This document shows positions 1 through 6,609 of a DNA stretch of 23,840 nt, piece by piece. Positions within the stretch are counted from its first letter, which is position 1, and every line of letters starts with the position of its first letter. The notes beneath the pieces were generated by a model. It saw only the letters and a list, made by a program, of their open reading frames with translations. It was not told the origin of the DNA and did no database searches. The position numbers were made by a program, and so were the translations under genes. The stretch comes from Planctomycetes bacterium RBG_13_46_10 (GTDB lineage: Bacteria > Planctomycetota > Phycisphaerae > Sedimentisphaerales > Anaerobacaceae): the NCBI GenBank assembly GCA_001824645.1, contig MHYD01000092.1, forward strand, positions 34,232 to 58,071, written 5' to 3'.

Positions 1-1021
1 GAGAGGCTTGTCAAAAATCCCGGTTTTGGGGCCATCCTCGGAAACCGATTACATTGACGTCCCGCTTCCGGAAGGCAGCGGCTCATCAGATAAGATTCGG
101 ATGCAGCAAATCCTTTTCAAGGCAATAAAGGCATCCGACATGCTTGAGGACACATTTCTGAGATTTTACCCGTACGCTCTGGATAAAACATCTGTAGAGA
201 ATCTCAGGCAGGTCAGACTTAAAGAGCTTGGAAAAGTAGTGGAAGATGGCGCACAAACATCAAACCTCGTTCGGTGGGGCGAAGAAACAGTATCGCTGTT
301 CAGGAAAATCGATATGCAAAACGGCGAAAGGCTTCCTCTTGTTTTGTACATCGGCGAAATCTATATGAGACAGCATGACCCTTATACAAATAATGTAATA
401 AGACAATTAGAGGAGTCGGGCCTGGAGGTGATAAGAGACCCGATCACCGACTGGCTGGCCTATGTTAATCAGATGAACCAGAGGAATTCGAGGCGCGATA
501 TTGGGCTGGGGATTAAAAGCCTTAATCCGGTCAGGACTTTCAAACAGACAGCCAGATTAGCCAAAACTTTTATCAAAGGCAAATATATGTCTTACGTTGA
601 AGACAAAATAGCTGGGCCATTCCACGAGGCCCTTGACGGCAGGCATATTCTTCCCAAGCCGATGGAGATAATTAAGACACTGGAAGCAGAGCATGAATTT
701 CACGGAAATATAGAAGGCGAGTCGCCGCTTAGCACGGGGATTGCATATTATTTTATGAACGAACTGACAAGGCCAAAGGCCGGCGTTTATGTATCCGGCA
801 TATTCCATGTTGGACCTTTCACCTGTATGCAGGAGGGTGTGGCGACGGCTAAAATCGAAGCGATGGCAAAGGAATTAAGAAAGAGAAAACCCGATTTGGT
901 TTTCCCGATTATCCATGCTTTCTTCGGCGAATCAGCCGGTGCGAATCTTGATTCGGAGATAGCCGTTTTCACGGAGCAGTGTTATCAGAAAAGAGAAATG
1001 TTAAAACAAAAGTACGGATAA
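1..1021 (+). CDS. 2-hydroxyacyl-CoA dehydratase/activase-related protein (DUF2229 type), 5' end outside window
   Basis: The frame is open from the first bases to a TAA stop at 1019-1021, so only about 339 C-terminal residues are visible. A TTG at 8-10 is probably an internal leucine: the only purine-rich stretch (GAGAGG) lies one base before it, too close to act as a ribosome-binding site. The segment LPLVLYIGEIYMRQHDP, followed by a glutamate-rich helix and a DPITDWLAYV stretch, resembles the D-component fold of 2-hydroxyacyl-CoA dehydratases. The C-terminal block GIFHVGPFTCMQEG, then KPDLVFPIIHAFFGES, is typical of the C-terminal part of the very long activase-related proteins (BadF/HgdC activase plus DUF2229). 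The cysteine in PFTCMQEG may be an iron-sulfur ligand. In that family the N-terminal ATPase domains bind an iron-sulfur cluster and pass electrons to radical dehydratases. The substrate here is unknown. Family confidence is fair; the exact role is unproven. Confidence 0.7.
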   Translation, partial: RGLSKIPVLGPSSETDYIDVPLPEGSGSSDKIRMQQILFKAIKASDMLEDTFLRFYPYALDKTSVENLRQVRLKELGKVVEDGAQTSNLVRWGEETVSLFRKIDMQNGERLPLVLYIGEIYMRQHDPYTNNVIRQLEESGLEVIRDPITDWLAYVNQMNQRNSRRDIGLGIKSLNPVRTFKQTARLAKTFIKGKYMSYVEDKIAGPFHEALDGRHILPKPMEIIKTLEAEHEFHGNIEGESPLSTGIAYYFMNELTRPKAGVYVSGIFHVGPFTCMQEGVATAKIEAMAKELRKRKPDLVFPIIHAFFGESAGANLDSEIAVFTEQCYQKREMLKQKYG

Positions 1022-1096
1022 AAGCTTATAAGTCTTTGTTTTTTAAAGTATTAAAATTTAGGCCCGATAAAATTAAGATTTAACTATTCCTGGTGG

Positions 1097-1113
1097 ATAA
1101 TCTGTTAGATTAT
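1097..1113. repeat. Short AT-rich inverted repeat
   Basis: ATAATCT, spacer GTT, AGATTAT: a perfect 7-bp stem in the gap between the DUF2229-type gene and the mobile element. It lacks a G+C-rich stem and a clear T run, so terminator function is only a guess. Confidence 0.25.
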
Positions 1114-1153
1114 TTGCAAGCTACATTCTTATATGCTTTTACAGGTGTTCCTT

Positions 1154-1161
1154 TATTTTCT
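1154..1161. repeat. Left 8-bp target-site duplication of the IS1-like element
   Basis: TATTTTCT abuts the left terminal inverted repeat. The identical octamer abuts the right inverted repeat at 4380-4387. The match stops exactly at the repeat on each side: the ninth base differs in both directions. Eight to nine bp is the usual target duplication size for the IS1 family, so this is good evidence of a bona fide transposition event. Confidence 0.9.
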
Positions 1162-1179
1162 GGTAGTGGGTCAATTTGA
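1162..1179 (+). repeat. Left terminal inverted repeat
   Basis: GGTAGTGGGTCAATTTGA, a perfect 18-bp inverted match to 4362-4379. The transposase stop codon (TGA, read on the minus strand at 1171-1173) lies inside this repeat, so the coding region runs into the transposon end. Confidence 0.92.
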
Positions 1180-2031
1180 TTTCAACAAATCAATAATTTC
1201 AGATATTTCCCAAACATGGTCGGATACGCCAGCGGCCATAGCTGGAGTTATTCGCAGTGATTGATGAATACGGCAGAAATTATAATACATAAAATGAAGG
1301 GAAACAGCGGCCTGTAAATTCTCAATCTTCTTTGAAAAAGCATTTGTCAATTGAGTAAATCTTCGCATACACATTCTCATAGTCAAATTTTGCCGTTCAA
1401 CAAAACTGGTAGAAACATGACAACTGTTAGGATTTCCCACAATAGCCACTTGTTTAGTCCCAATGCAACTTGTAGGACTGAATTTGGTATCATTGGAATG
1501 TTCTTCACCATAAATTTTTATAAGCATTGCATAATCAATTTCACCAGCAAATGCATTATCTACTGCATCAAGATAAACTTTATGACCATCCGTTGTTAGT
1601 TGGACACGACTTGAAAGTCTTAAGGCCAAATCATGCATAAACTCATTAGCATAGTCAGCGTCACGTAAACCAACAAGCCAACAAGGAATTAATTTTGTAT
1701 CAGCGTCCATAGCCGTCCATGTCCAAACATCTCCATAACCAAACTCGCCTTGTTTGTCGCTGGGAACATTCTTTTGTTTGGAATAACAGAATGACCAAAT
1801 TTCATCGCATTGAATGCGTTTACAATTCAAATTGCGAAGTACCTTGTCTTGATGCTCCGAACATGCTGCACCAATTTCGACCAATAACTTTGTAATAGTA
1901 TTCTTGGCCACACCAGTCATACGGACAGTAGCACGAATAGAGTTACCTTCAACAAGGGACGCAACTACTTGACATTTTTTGCCATTCGTTAGTTTATTCA
2001 TATTGACCAATATACTTGACCGCTTTTGCAT
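1171..2031 (-). CDS. IS1-like DDE transposase
   Basis: A protein of 286 residues. An N-terminal helix-turn-helix region (about residues 20-52: VVASLVEGNSIRATVRMTGV) should bind the inverted repeats. The catalytic core follows with D76 in QCDEIWSF, D148 in TTDGHKVYLD and E212 in FVERQNLTMRM, a DDE triad with the spacing and flanking words of IS1-like transposases. The block HFMYYNFCRIHQSL follows. It is one uninterrupted frame, unlike classical IS1, where two frames are joined by frameshifting. The ATG at 2031 has AGGGTGA about 13 bases upstream, a loose ribosome-binding site. The stop codon sits in the left inverted repeat. The start is divergent from the toxin-antitoxin operon across about 114 bp. 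All catalytic residues are present, so the enzyme is predicted active. Confidence 0.9.
   Translation of the reverse strand: MQKRSSILVNMNKLTNGKKCQVVASLVEGNSIRATVRMTGVAKNTITKLLVEIGAACSEHQDKVLRNLNCKRIQCDEIWSFCYSKQKNVPSDKQGEFGYGDVWTWTAMDADTKLIPCWLVGLRDADYANEFMHDLALRLSSRVQLTTDGHKVYLDAVDNAFAGEIDYAMLIKIYGEEHSNDTKFSPTSCIGTKQVAIVGNPNSCHVSTSFVERQNLTMRMCMRRFTQLTNAFSKKIENLQAAVSLHFMYYNFCRIHQSLRITPAMAAGVSDHVWEISEIIDLLKSN
2015..2031. repeat. 17-bp imperfect direct repeat, copy 1
   Basis: CTTGACCGCTTTTGCAT at the 5' end of the transposase gene matches 15 of 17 bases of CTTGACCGCTTACGCAT at 4290-4306. The two copies bound the cargo and each contains, on the minus strand, an ATG followed by AAGCGGTCAAG two bases later. 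This may be a footprint of cargo capture. Confidence 0.5.
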
Positions 2032-2076
2032 TGTTAAGAAAAATCACCCTTTCAATGAAATAATATTTTTTTATTC

Positions 2077-2106
2077 TTGACTTATATATAACTATAGTCG
2101 TATAAT
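2077..2106 (+). promoter_or_regulatory. Likely sigma70-type promoter and operator region of the toxin-antitoxin operon
   Basis: TTGACT at 2077-2082 and TATAAT at 2101-2106 are separated by 18 bp; a second TATAAT follows at 2107-2112. Around them are short palindromes, ACTATAGT at 2091-2098 and ATAATTAT at 2102-2109. An operator covering the -10 box would fit the autoregulation by the HigA helix-turn-helix protein that is general for higBA operons. Operator identity is inferred. Confidence 0.6.
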
Positions 2107-2145
2107 TATAATAGATGGTCGACTTAGAATTAAAGATTAGTCAAA

Positions 2146-2442
2146 ATGGAAGTTGAATTTGCAAGCAATGACCTTGAACAGTTGGAAGCAGATAATACTT
2201 TCGATTGTGGTTTCGGACAAGATATTGTACGTGGATACCGAAAACGTATGCAAACGATACGTGCGGCTTTGGATGAAAGAGATTTCTATGCTTTAAAGTC
2301 TCTTAGATTTGAAAAGCTTAAGGGCGAACGCCAACACCAATATTCAATGAGAATTAACGACCAATGGCGACTCATAATTGAAATTATAGAAAATAAACCC
2401 AAAAACATTGTACGCATAATTAGAATAGAGGATTATCACTAA
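2146..2442 (+). CDS. higB: HigB-type toxin (RelE/ParE superfamily mRNA interferase)
   Basis: 98 residues, the usual length for HigB. The C-terminal half carries the family signature: SLRFEKLKGERQHQYSMRIN, then DQWRLIIEI and a final IVRIIRIEDYH. Members are ribosome-dependent endoribonucleases that cut translated mRNA and are neutralised by HigA. The N-terminal region (EFASNDLEQLE...GFGQDIVRGYRKRMQTI) also fits. The toxin precedes the antitoxin, as in other higBA loci. Its TAA stop shares one base with the ATG of the next gene, implying translational coupling. No strong ribosome-binding site is visible before the ATG. The gene is cargo of the IS1-like element. Confidence 0.87.
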   Translation: MEVEFASNDLEQLEADNTFDCGFGQDIVRGYRKRMQTIRAALDERDFYALKSLRFEKLKGERQHQYSMRINDQWRLIIEIIENKPKNIVRIIRIEDYH

Positions 2443-3542
2443 TGGTAGCAGAAATATTTCATCCTGGAGAGTTTATCCGTGAAGAAATTGAAGCTCGCGG
2501 ATGGACACAAGCTGATTTAGCAAGCATTATGGGGCGACCGATTCAAGTTGTGAATCAGATTTTAAACGGATACAAATCCGTAACATCCAGAACAGCTACT
2601 GAATTGGCAGCAGCGTTTGGAACAAGCGCAGAAATATGGTTGAATTTACAAACTGCATATTCATTATCATTAGAAAATGTTGATGCTACAGCCATAGAAA
2701 AAAAGGCGCATTTATATAAGATTGCACCAATAAAAATAATGCAGAAAAGAGTATGGATTAAAAAAACCAACGATTTAGCAGAACTTGAAGCTGAACTATG
2801 TCGTTTTTATGAAACTAAAAGTTTAGATACTGCACCTTCATTGCGCATTGCTGCCCGAACAAGCGCAAAACCAACACCGGATGTTATTGTTGCTCAAACA
2901 GCATGGGGTTATCGTGTTCGCGGATTAGCCAAAAGTTTGCAGGCATCTAAGTTCAATAAAGATAAGGTAAAAGCTAATCTTAAAGAACTTCTCAATCTGG
3001 CTGCTTATCCTGAAGAAACAAGAAAAGTTCCTCGTATTTTGGCTGCTATGGGTATTAGATTTGTAGTTGTTGAACATTTGCCTAAAACAAGACTTGATGG
3101 AGCTGCATTAGATTTAGACGGATGCCCAGTAATTGGCATTTCCTTGCGGTTCGACCGTATTGACCATTTCTGGCATACATTATTACATGAATTAAGCCAT
3201 ATTTTAAATAATGAAAATATGTTAGATGCAGATATTAAAGAAGAATCTATAGGGAACGATGCACTGGTCGAGACTCGTGCAAATAACGATGCAGCTGGTA
3301 TGCTGATTCCGCAAGAAAAATTAAATTCTTTTATTGCTCGTGTTAGTCCATTATATAGCGAAGGAAGAATCAATCAATTTGCAAGGATAGTGGGGGTTCA
3401 TCCAGGTATTGTTGTTGGACAATTAAAACATAAAGGTGAAATTGGGTGGAATAAGAATTGTGATATGCAAGTCCCGATACGTGAAATTGTAATCCAAGAA
3501 GCTTTAACAGATGGATGGGGTAAAATTATTAGTACTAATTAA
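2442..3542 (+). CDS. higA: HigA-type antitoxin fused to an ImmA/IrrE-like metallopeptidase domain
   Basis: 366 residues, several times longer than a simple HigA (about 90-110). Residues 5-75 are HigA: HPGEFIREEIEARGWTQADL, a helix-turn-helix about residues 21-43, then FGTSAEIWLNLQTAYSL. The C-terminal part (about 195-330) holds the zinc motif HELSH at 249-253 and a downstream ETRANNDAAGMLIP segment whose E277 is a plausible third ligand, as in ImmA/IrrE peptidases. Fusions of this type combine DNA-binding and toxin neutralisation with a protease-like domain. Whether it cleaves itself, the toxin or another repressor is unknown. The gene overlaps higB by one base and is followed 11 bp later by the 169-aa gene with its own strong ribosome-binding site. 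No truncation is seen. Confidence 0.87.
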   Translation: MVAEIFHPGEFIREEIEARGWTQADLASIMGRPIQVVNQILNGYKSVTSRTATELAAAFGTSAEIWLNLQTAYSLSLENVDATAIEKKAHLYKIAPIKIMQKRVWIKKTNDLAELEAELCRFYETKSLDTAPSLRIAARTSAKPTPDVIVAQTAWGYRVRGLAKSLQASKFNKDKVKANLKELLNLAAYPEETRKVPRILAAMGIRFVVVEHLPKTRLDGAALDLDGCPVIGISLRFDRIDHFWHTLLHELSHILNNENMLDADIKEESIGNDALVETRANNDAAGMLIPQEKLNSFIARVSPLYSEGRINQFARIVGVHPGIVVGQLKHKGEIGWNKNCDMQVPIREIVIQEALTDGWGKIISTN

Positions 3543-3553
3543 GGAAGAATGCA

Positions 3554-4063
3554 ATGCGATATAAAAAAACTGAAACTCAATATTTGCAGGAATTTGTGCT
3601 GAAATACCGCGAAAGCAAACAACTTTGGCCTGCTACATCAAAAGATATTGCTGCATGGGCTATTCGTAATAATATGTGGGAAGCACCTCAAGTATCAAAA
3701 ATTGATATACTTGCAAAAAGAATTTCTGATGCTATGCGACAGGAATATTTTACAGACCCTCAAGGCCGGCGCATTAGAAAATTCCACGCTCTTCGTGATA
3801 TAAAAATACTGCCAGATGGAACACATAAGCAACTAACCTTTTGGATAGATTTGGATGCAGATTTTATTGAAGTAAAAACAGCATTTCAACAAAGACGAAT
3901 GGGAATACTTGGAGATTGCAGGCAGCTTAAAACAGATGTGGATAGCTATAACGATAATAATAAATATAATCTTACCATCCAAATGGTCTTTGATTTTACC
4001 GAGGACTTAATTGAATTAGAACAACCGCAAGAATACGATGAAGAGGCTTCAGTTACTTGTTGA
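3554..4063 (+). CDS. Conserved-looking hypothetical protein, third gene of the higBA operon
   Basis: 169 residues with no assignable catalytic motif. An excellent ribosome-binding site (AAGGAAG at 3541-3547, six bases before ATG) and 11-bp spacing from the antitoxin gene show it is expressed with the toxin-antitoxin pair. The N-terminal third is helical and basic (DIAAWAIRNNMW, then ILAKRISDAMRQEYFTDPQG). The middle and C-terminal part contains AFQQRRMGILGDCRQLKTDV, then YNLTIQMVFDFTEDLIELE. I have an impression that similar proteins sit next to XRE/ImmA-type genes elsewhere, which would need a database search. It could be a third toxin-antitoxin component or an accessory protein; no function is claimed. 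Its last 15 bp overlap the convergent small gene. Confidence 0.75.
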   Translation: MRYKKTETQYLQEFVLKYRESKQLWPATSKDIAAWAIRNNMWEAPQVSKIDILAKRISDAMRQEYFTDPQGRRIRKFHALRDIKILPDGTHKQLTFWIDLDADFIEVKTAFQQRRMGILGDCRQLKTDVDSYNDNNKYNLTIQMVFDFTEDLIELEQPQEYDEEASVTC

Positions 4064-4276
4064 TTTTTTCTTCCATCGGGCTTCTGCAGCTTTTTTAGCA
4101 ATCTCCCTACGTTGTTTATCTGTAAGCTTTTCAGCCCTTGCCTTGCCTCCTTTAAGCCCACCAAGACGTCCAAGAGCTACAGCTGCAGGATTTTTGGAAT
4201 TATCAAATGTTGTTTCATGAAGTGTTTCGCTGGTTGCCTGATTAACAATTTCTGCTGCCAATTTATTCAAGTCCAT
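4049..4276 (-). CDS. Small basic Gly/Lys/Ala-rich protein (KGG-like, possible nucleic-acid binder)
   Basis: 75 residues from the ATG at 4276, preferred because AAAAAAGG lies four bases upstream and because the protein then begins MDLNKLA. A farther ATG at 4306 would give 85 residues but has no ribosome-binding site. The core reads NPAAVALGRLGGLKGGKARA, then LTDKQRREIAKKAAEARWKK: a glycine/lysine loop followed by a very basic helix. Similar small proteins are widespread and of unknown function; DNA or RNA binding is a guess from charge. It is convergent with the 169-aa gene, overlapping it by 15 bp, and is the last cargo gene before the right inverted repeat. Confidence 0.7.
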   Translation of the reverse strand: MDLNKLAAEIVNQATSETLHETTFDNSKNPAAVALGRLGGLKGGKARAEKLTDKQRREIAKKAAEARWKKKSTSN

Positions 4277-4289
4277 TTTACCTTTTTTG

Positions 4290-4306
4290 CTTGACCGCTT
4301 ACGCAT
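4290..4306. repeat. 17-bp imperfect direct repeat, copy 2
   Basis: CTTGACCGCTTACGCAT, 15 of 17 identical to 2015-2031, near the right end of the element. The cargo lies between the two copies. Confidence 0.5.
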
Positions 4307-4361
4307 ATACCAGCATCTTACATAGCGGATAAGCTTTTAACAAGATAAAATTTCTTAAATT

Positions 4362-4379
4362 TCAAATTGACCCACTACC
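4362..4379 (-). repeat. Right terminal inverted repeat
   Basis: TCAAATTGACCCACTACC, the exact reverse complement of 1162-1179. Beyond 18 bp the two ends diverge. Confidence 0.92.
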
Positions 4380-4387
4380 TATTTTCT
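4380..4387. repeat. Right 8-bp target-site duplication
   Basis: TATTTTCT, identical to 1154-1161. Its last T is also the first base of a TTGCAA that could be the -35 box of the tRNA-Tyr promoter. Confidence 0.9.
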
Positions 4388-4416
4388 TGCAATTTAAAGC
4401 CGGGCCGTATTATCAT
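4387..4416 (+). promoter_or_regulatory. Possible promoter of tRNA-Tyr
   Basis: TTGCAA at 4387-4392 is followed by TATTAT at 4408-4413 (15-bp spacing) or TATCAT at 4411-4416 (18-bp spacing). Transcription would start about 40 bases before the tRNA. The -35 box touches the right end of the mobile element insertion. The assignment is moderate because the boxes are imperfect. Confidence 0.4.
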
Positions 4417-4464
4417 ATAGCCCATAAAATATTAACAAGATAAGGCTGATTACCTTGTAATTTT

Positions 4465-4547
4465 GGGTCGGTGCCCGAGTGGCCAAAGGGGATGGGCTGT
4501 AAACCCATTGGCGTAAGCCTACGTTGGTTCGACTCCAACCCGGCCCA
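4465..4547 (+). tRNA. tRNA-Tyr (anticodon GTA)
   Basis: An 83-nt cloverleaf with a long variable arm (class II). Acceptor strands GGGTCGG (4465-4471) and CCGGCCC (4540-4546) pair with one G-T. The anticodon stem ATGGG/CCCAT encloses CTGTAAA, putting GTA at 4499-4501. The T arm is GTTGG-TTCGACT-CCAAC, with discriminator A at 4547. The next bases are TTA, so the CCA end is not encoded and must be added enzymatically. The gene lies 77 bp right of the mobile element target site and ends nine bases before the convergent AsmA-like gene; no terminator hairpin is evident between them. Confidence 0.95.
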
Positions 4548-4555
4548 TTAAACTA

Positions 4556-5365
4556 TTATTTTTTATCCTTTTTTAGCAGGTCTTTCAGACCGTCGGTAAT
4601 GCCCTTGCCGATATCTTCGGTGCCTTTTAAGACCTTTTCGCCTTTGTCCTTGCCTTCGCCAAAGATATCCTTGCTCAAATTCAGGGCGCCGCCAAGCGTT
4701 GAGTTCATCGCGTTAATCATGTCCTTTGGCAGAATATCAAGGCCTTGTTCGATAATACCGCGGGCTATTTCCATGATTATCTGTCCTGTCAGCGCTGCCA
4801 AATCGATTTTTTTATCGCTGCCGAGGTTGGTCATTTTGATGGCGGGTATTTTCAGTGTAACGATATCTGTTTTTCCCGGTATAGGCAGCATTTTTACATT
4901 GGCTGTAATATTGGTGATTTCGAGTGTATCGATAAGCAGCTTCTTGCCGGAAGGTTCTTCCTGCTGTGGCATCCCTTTTATAAGGTCCTGAAGGTTGCTG
5001 GACAATCCCTTTTGCTCGACGGCAAGGGTTGCTCCATCAAGCTTGATTTCTTTTATCCTGACCGTGTCACTGAGAAGCGAGCTTGTCTGTATCACAACTT
5101 TGGTATCCTGGAGCTCAAGCAATTTTTGCTGCTCGTAGCCGGGTGGATTGTCAATGGCGAGGTTCTTCAGACCTGCTTTGCCGGCAAATATAGAAAGGTC
5201 TGCACTATCAACCTTGACTTTAACATTCAGGGCTTTCGAGCCGGCTGACTCGACGGCCATTTTTAGGGCCCTGTCGGCGAATAAAGCAACCGCTGCCGTG
5301 ATTATAATGGCTGCAATAACAATTACCGAAAAAACTATGTATATGACTTTCGTTGTTTTTTTCAT
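4556..5365 (-). CDS. AsmA-like membrane-anchored protein
   Basis: 269 residues. One N-terminal membrane segment (about residues 7-30, IYIVFSVIVIAAIIITAAVA) is followed by ALFADRALKMAVE and a repetitive beta-rich region with the AsmA-type pattern: VKVKVDSADLSIFAGKAGLK, then LAIDNPPGY, IKEIKLDGATLAVEQ and LLIDTLEITNITANVKML. Such proteins face the periplasm and are linked to envelope lipid handling in larger homologues. This short version lacks the long bridge-like repeats, so a lipid-transfer role should not be assumed. The C-terminus is Lys/Asp/Glu-rich. AGGAG lies nine bases before ATG, a strong start. The gene begins 34 bp downstream of the DUF481 gene and may be cotranscribed with it. Confidence 0.72.
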   Translation of the reverse strand: MKKTTKVIYIVFSVIVIAAIIITAAVALFADRALKMAVESAGSKALNVKVKVDSADLSIFAGKAGLKNLAIDNPPGYEQQKLLELQDTKVVIQTSSLLSDTVRIKEIKLDGATLAVEQKGLSSNLQDLIKGMPQQEEPSGKKLLIDTLEITNITANVKMLPIPGKTDIVTLKIPAIKMTNLGSDKKIDLAALTGQIIMEIARGIIEQGLDILPKDMINAMNSTLGGALNLSKDIFGEGKDKGEKVLKGTEDIGKGITDGLKDLLKKDKK

Positions 5366-5399
5366 GTTTTTATACTCCTAAAAAATTCTTTCTTGCTGT

Positions 5400-6446
5400 C
5401 TAAAAGTTTACACCGAGACCAAAGATATACTTCACATCGGTGTCACCGGAGCCTGCAGCCGGTGTCGCATCGTAATTCAGTATCGCCTTGAGGTTCGCAA
5501 AGAACCGCTCGGTAAAATATGCACGAACCTCTGCCGAGGTTGTCATGTAGTAATCCGATAGCTCTTCGAGACTCGGATAATATGTCAAATCATGTACAAA
5601 ACCAAATTTTTTGTAGAGTTTTTTATCGAGATGATAACCAAGCTGCGCCGACAGCTCGCTGTTGCTGTCGCCGGTGTTGTCGTATTTCTCATAGAGCGAG
5701 GCCAAACCTGCCTCGGTCGAAAATTTCATATCATCCGTTTCGACCCATTGATAGCCGGCTCCGCCGCCGATGATTATTCTTCTGTCAAGCTCTGCGATGC
5801 TGTCCTTTTCGTATCGGTTGTCAACATATCCGTAAAGTTTCTTCGTGAAGAAGTAATCGTATTTAATCCTGGACCGCCACCAGTCTTCGGTCTTCTTGTC
5901 CTTGCCGGTATCGGGGTCTTCCTGCTCACCCCTTGCATAATCGGCATTGAGAGATATTCTGTCCCTTTCAGCGCGTCTGCTGAGATTCATACTCCCATTT
6001 AGCTGTTCGGTTTTTGTGTTCCCGTGGGTCGAGGTATAACCTGCAGGGATATTGCCGATCCATTTCGGCTCAGGCTTTGGCGGCGGGTTGATGGAGGAAA
6101 CAGCCGATATGGCAAGCTCCTGAGCCTTTATCGTTTCATTTCCTTCTACGGAGAACCTGTCCGGCCCGGCCTGACTGACTTTTTGTTTCAAAACAGTTCC
6201 ATCATTCAGGTGGATTTCAACAGGCTCATTGCTGCTGAAAGTCTTAACTTTTGACACATCCAAAGTCACTTCGCCCGCCATATCGGACAGAAACACCAAT
6301 TTGTTATCGACAAGCCTGATTATTTTCCCGGTGAGCCGGTCACCGTTGTTAAAAACAACTTCATCAGCACAAGCCGGCCGAACAATTGCAGTCTGAACCA
6401 GCATTCCAACAATAACACAGAACAGCACTTTTTCTAAATTCTTCAT
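5400..6446 (-). CDS. DUF481 family outer-membrane protein
   Basis: 348 residues with a cleavable signal peptide (hydrophobic VLFCVIVGMLVQTAIV, likely cut after ACA-DE). Residues about 28-110 form a small domain, VVFNNGDRLTGKIIRLVDNK then LVFLSDMAGEVTLD. The rest is a run of alternating amphipathic strands ending in the aromatic terminus YIFGLGVNF, as expected of a beta-barrel: NGSMNLSRRAERDRISLNAD, WWRSRIKYDYFFTKKLYGYV, AEVRAYFTERFFANLKAILN. DUF481 proteins are predicted outer-membrane barrels of largely unknown substrate. Ending in phenylalanine supports insertion by the BAM machinery. The upstream gap of 163 bp to the lipoprotein gene could hold its promoter, although no clear boxes were found. 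Confidence 0.8.
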   Translation of the reverse strand: MKNLEKVLFCVIVGMLVQTAIVRPACADEVVFNNGDRLTGKIIRLVDNKLVFLSDMAGEVTLDVSKVKTFSSNEPVEIHLNDGTVLKQKVSQAGPDRFSVEGNETIKAQELAISAVSSINPPPKPEPKWIGNIPAGYTSTHGNTKTEQLNGSMNLSRRAERDRISLNADYARGEQEDPDTGKDKKTEDWWRSRIKYDYFFTKKLYGYVDNRYEKDSIAELDRRIIIGGGAGYQWVETDDMKFSTEAGLASLYEKYDNTGDSNSELSAQLGYHLDKKLYKKFGFVHDLTYYPSLEELSDYYMTTSAEVRAYFTERFFANLKAILNYDATPAAGSGDTDVKYIFGLGVNF

Positions 6447-6609
6447 TTTTTTAACTTTTAAAGTATTTTTTATGGTGCTTAAGCATACGCAAACACCACC
6501 GGCAGCATATCGATATAAACTTACATTGATTATTACATCAATGAGAAAATACTATAATTCACGACTGTTTTGTCGGCATCATGTGTACAAGCAAAATAAT
6601 GCCGGTCCT

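Larger units (their letters stand above)
1162..4379. mobile_element. Complete IS1-like transposable element with toxin-antitoxin cargo (3218 bp)
   Basis: The element begins and ends with the same 18-bp sequence in inverted orientation (GGTAGTGGGTCAATTTGA) and is bordered by 8-bp direct repeats. It holds a minus-strand transposase at the left end, a plus-strand cargo operon (2146-4063: HigB toxin, HigA-ImmA antitoxin, 169-aa unknown) and a minus-strand small basic protein (4049-4276). IS1-family elements are normally about 0.7 to 1.2 kb with only a transposase, so more than 2 kb of cargo is unusual. The cargo is visibly richer in A+T than flanking chromosomal genes, which suggests a foreign origin. 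Every reading frame looks intact, and both ends and both duplications match perfectly, so insertion may be recent and the element possibly still active. Confidence 0.88.

Noticed and set aside
1..10. TTG at 8 as the true start of the DUF2229-type protein.
   Set aside because: No ribosome-binding site at a workable distance, and the family is much longer with this segment at its C-terminus.
4465..4547. tRNA-Tyr as attachment site of an integrative island.
   Set aside because: The neighbouring element ends 77 bp before the tRNA, has transposon-type inverted repeats and an 8-bp duplication, and carries no integrase; no copy of the tRNA 3' end was seen.
4745..5248. Plus-strand frame of 167 codons opposite the AsmA-like gene.
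   Set aside because: It lies antisense to a well-supported gene with signal/anchor and a good ribosome-binding site; its protein has no recognisable family and low-complexity composition.
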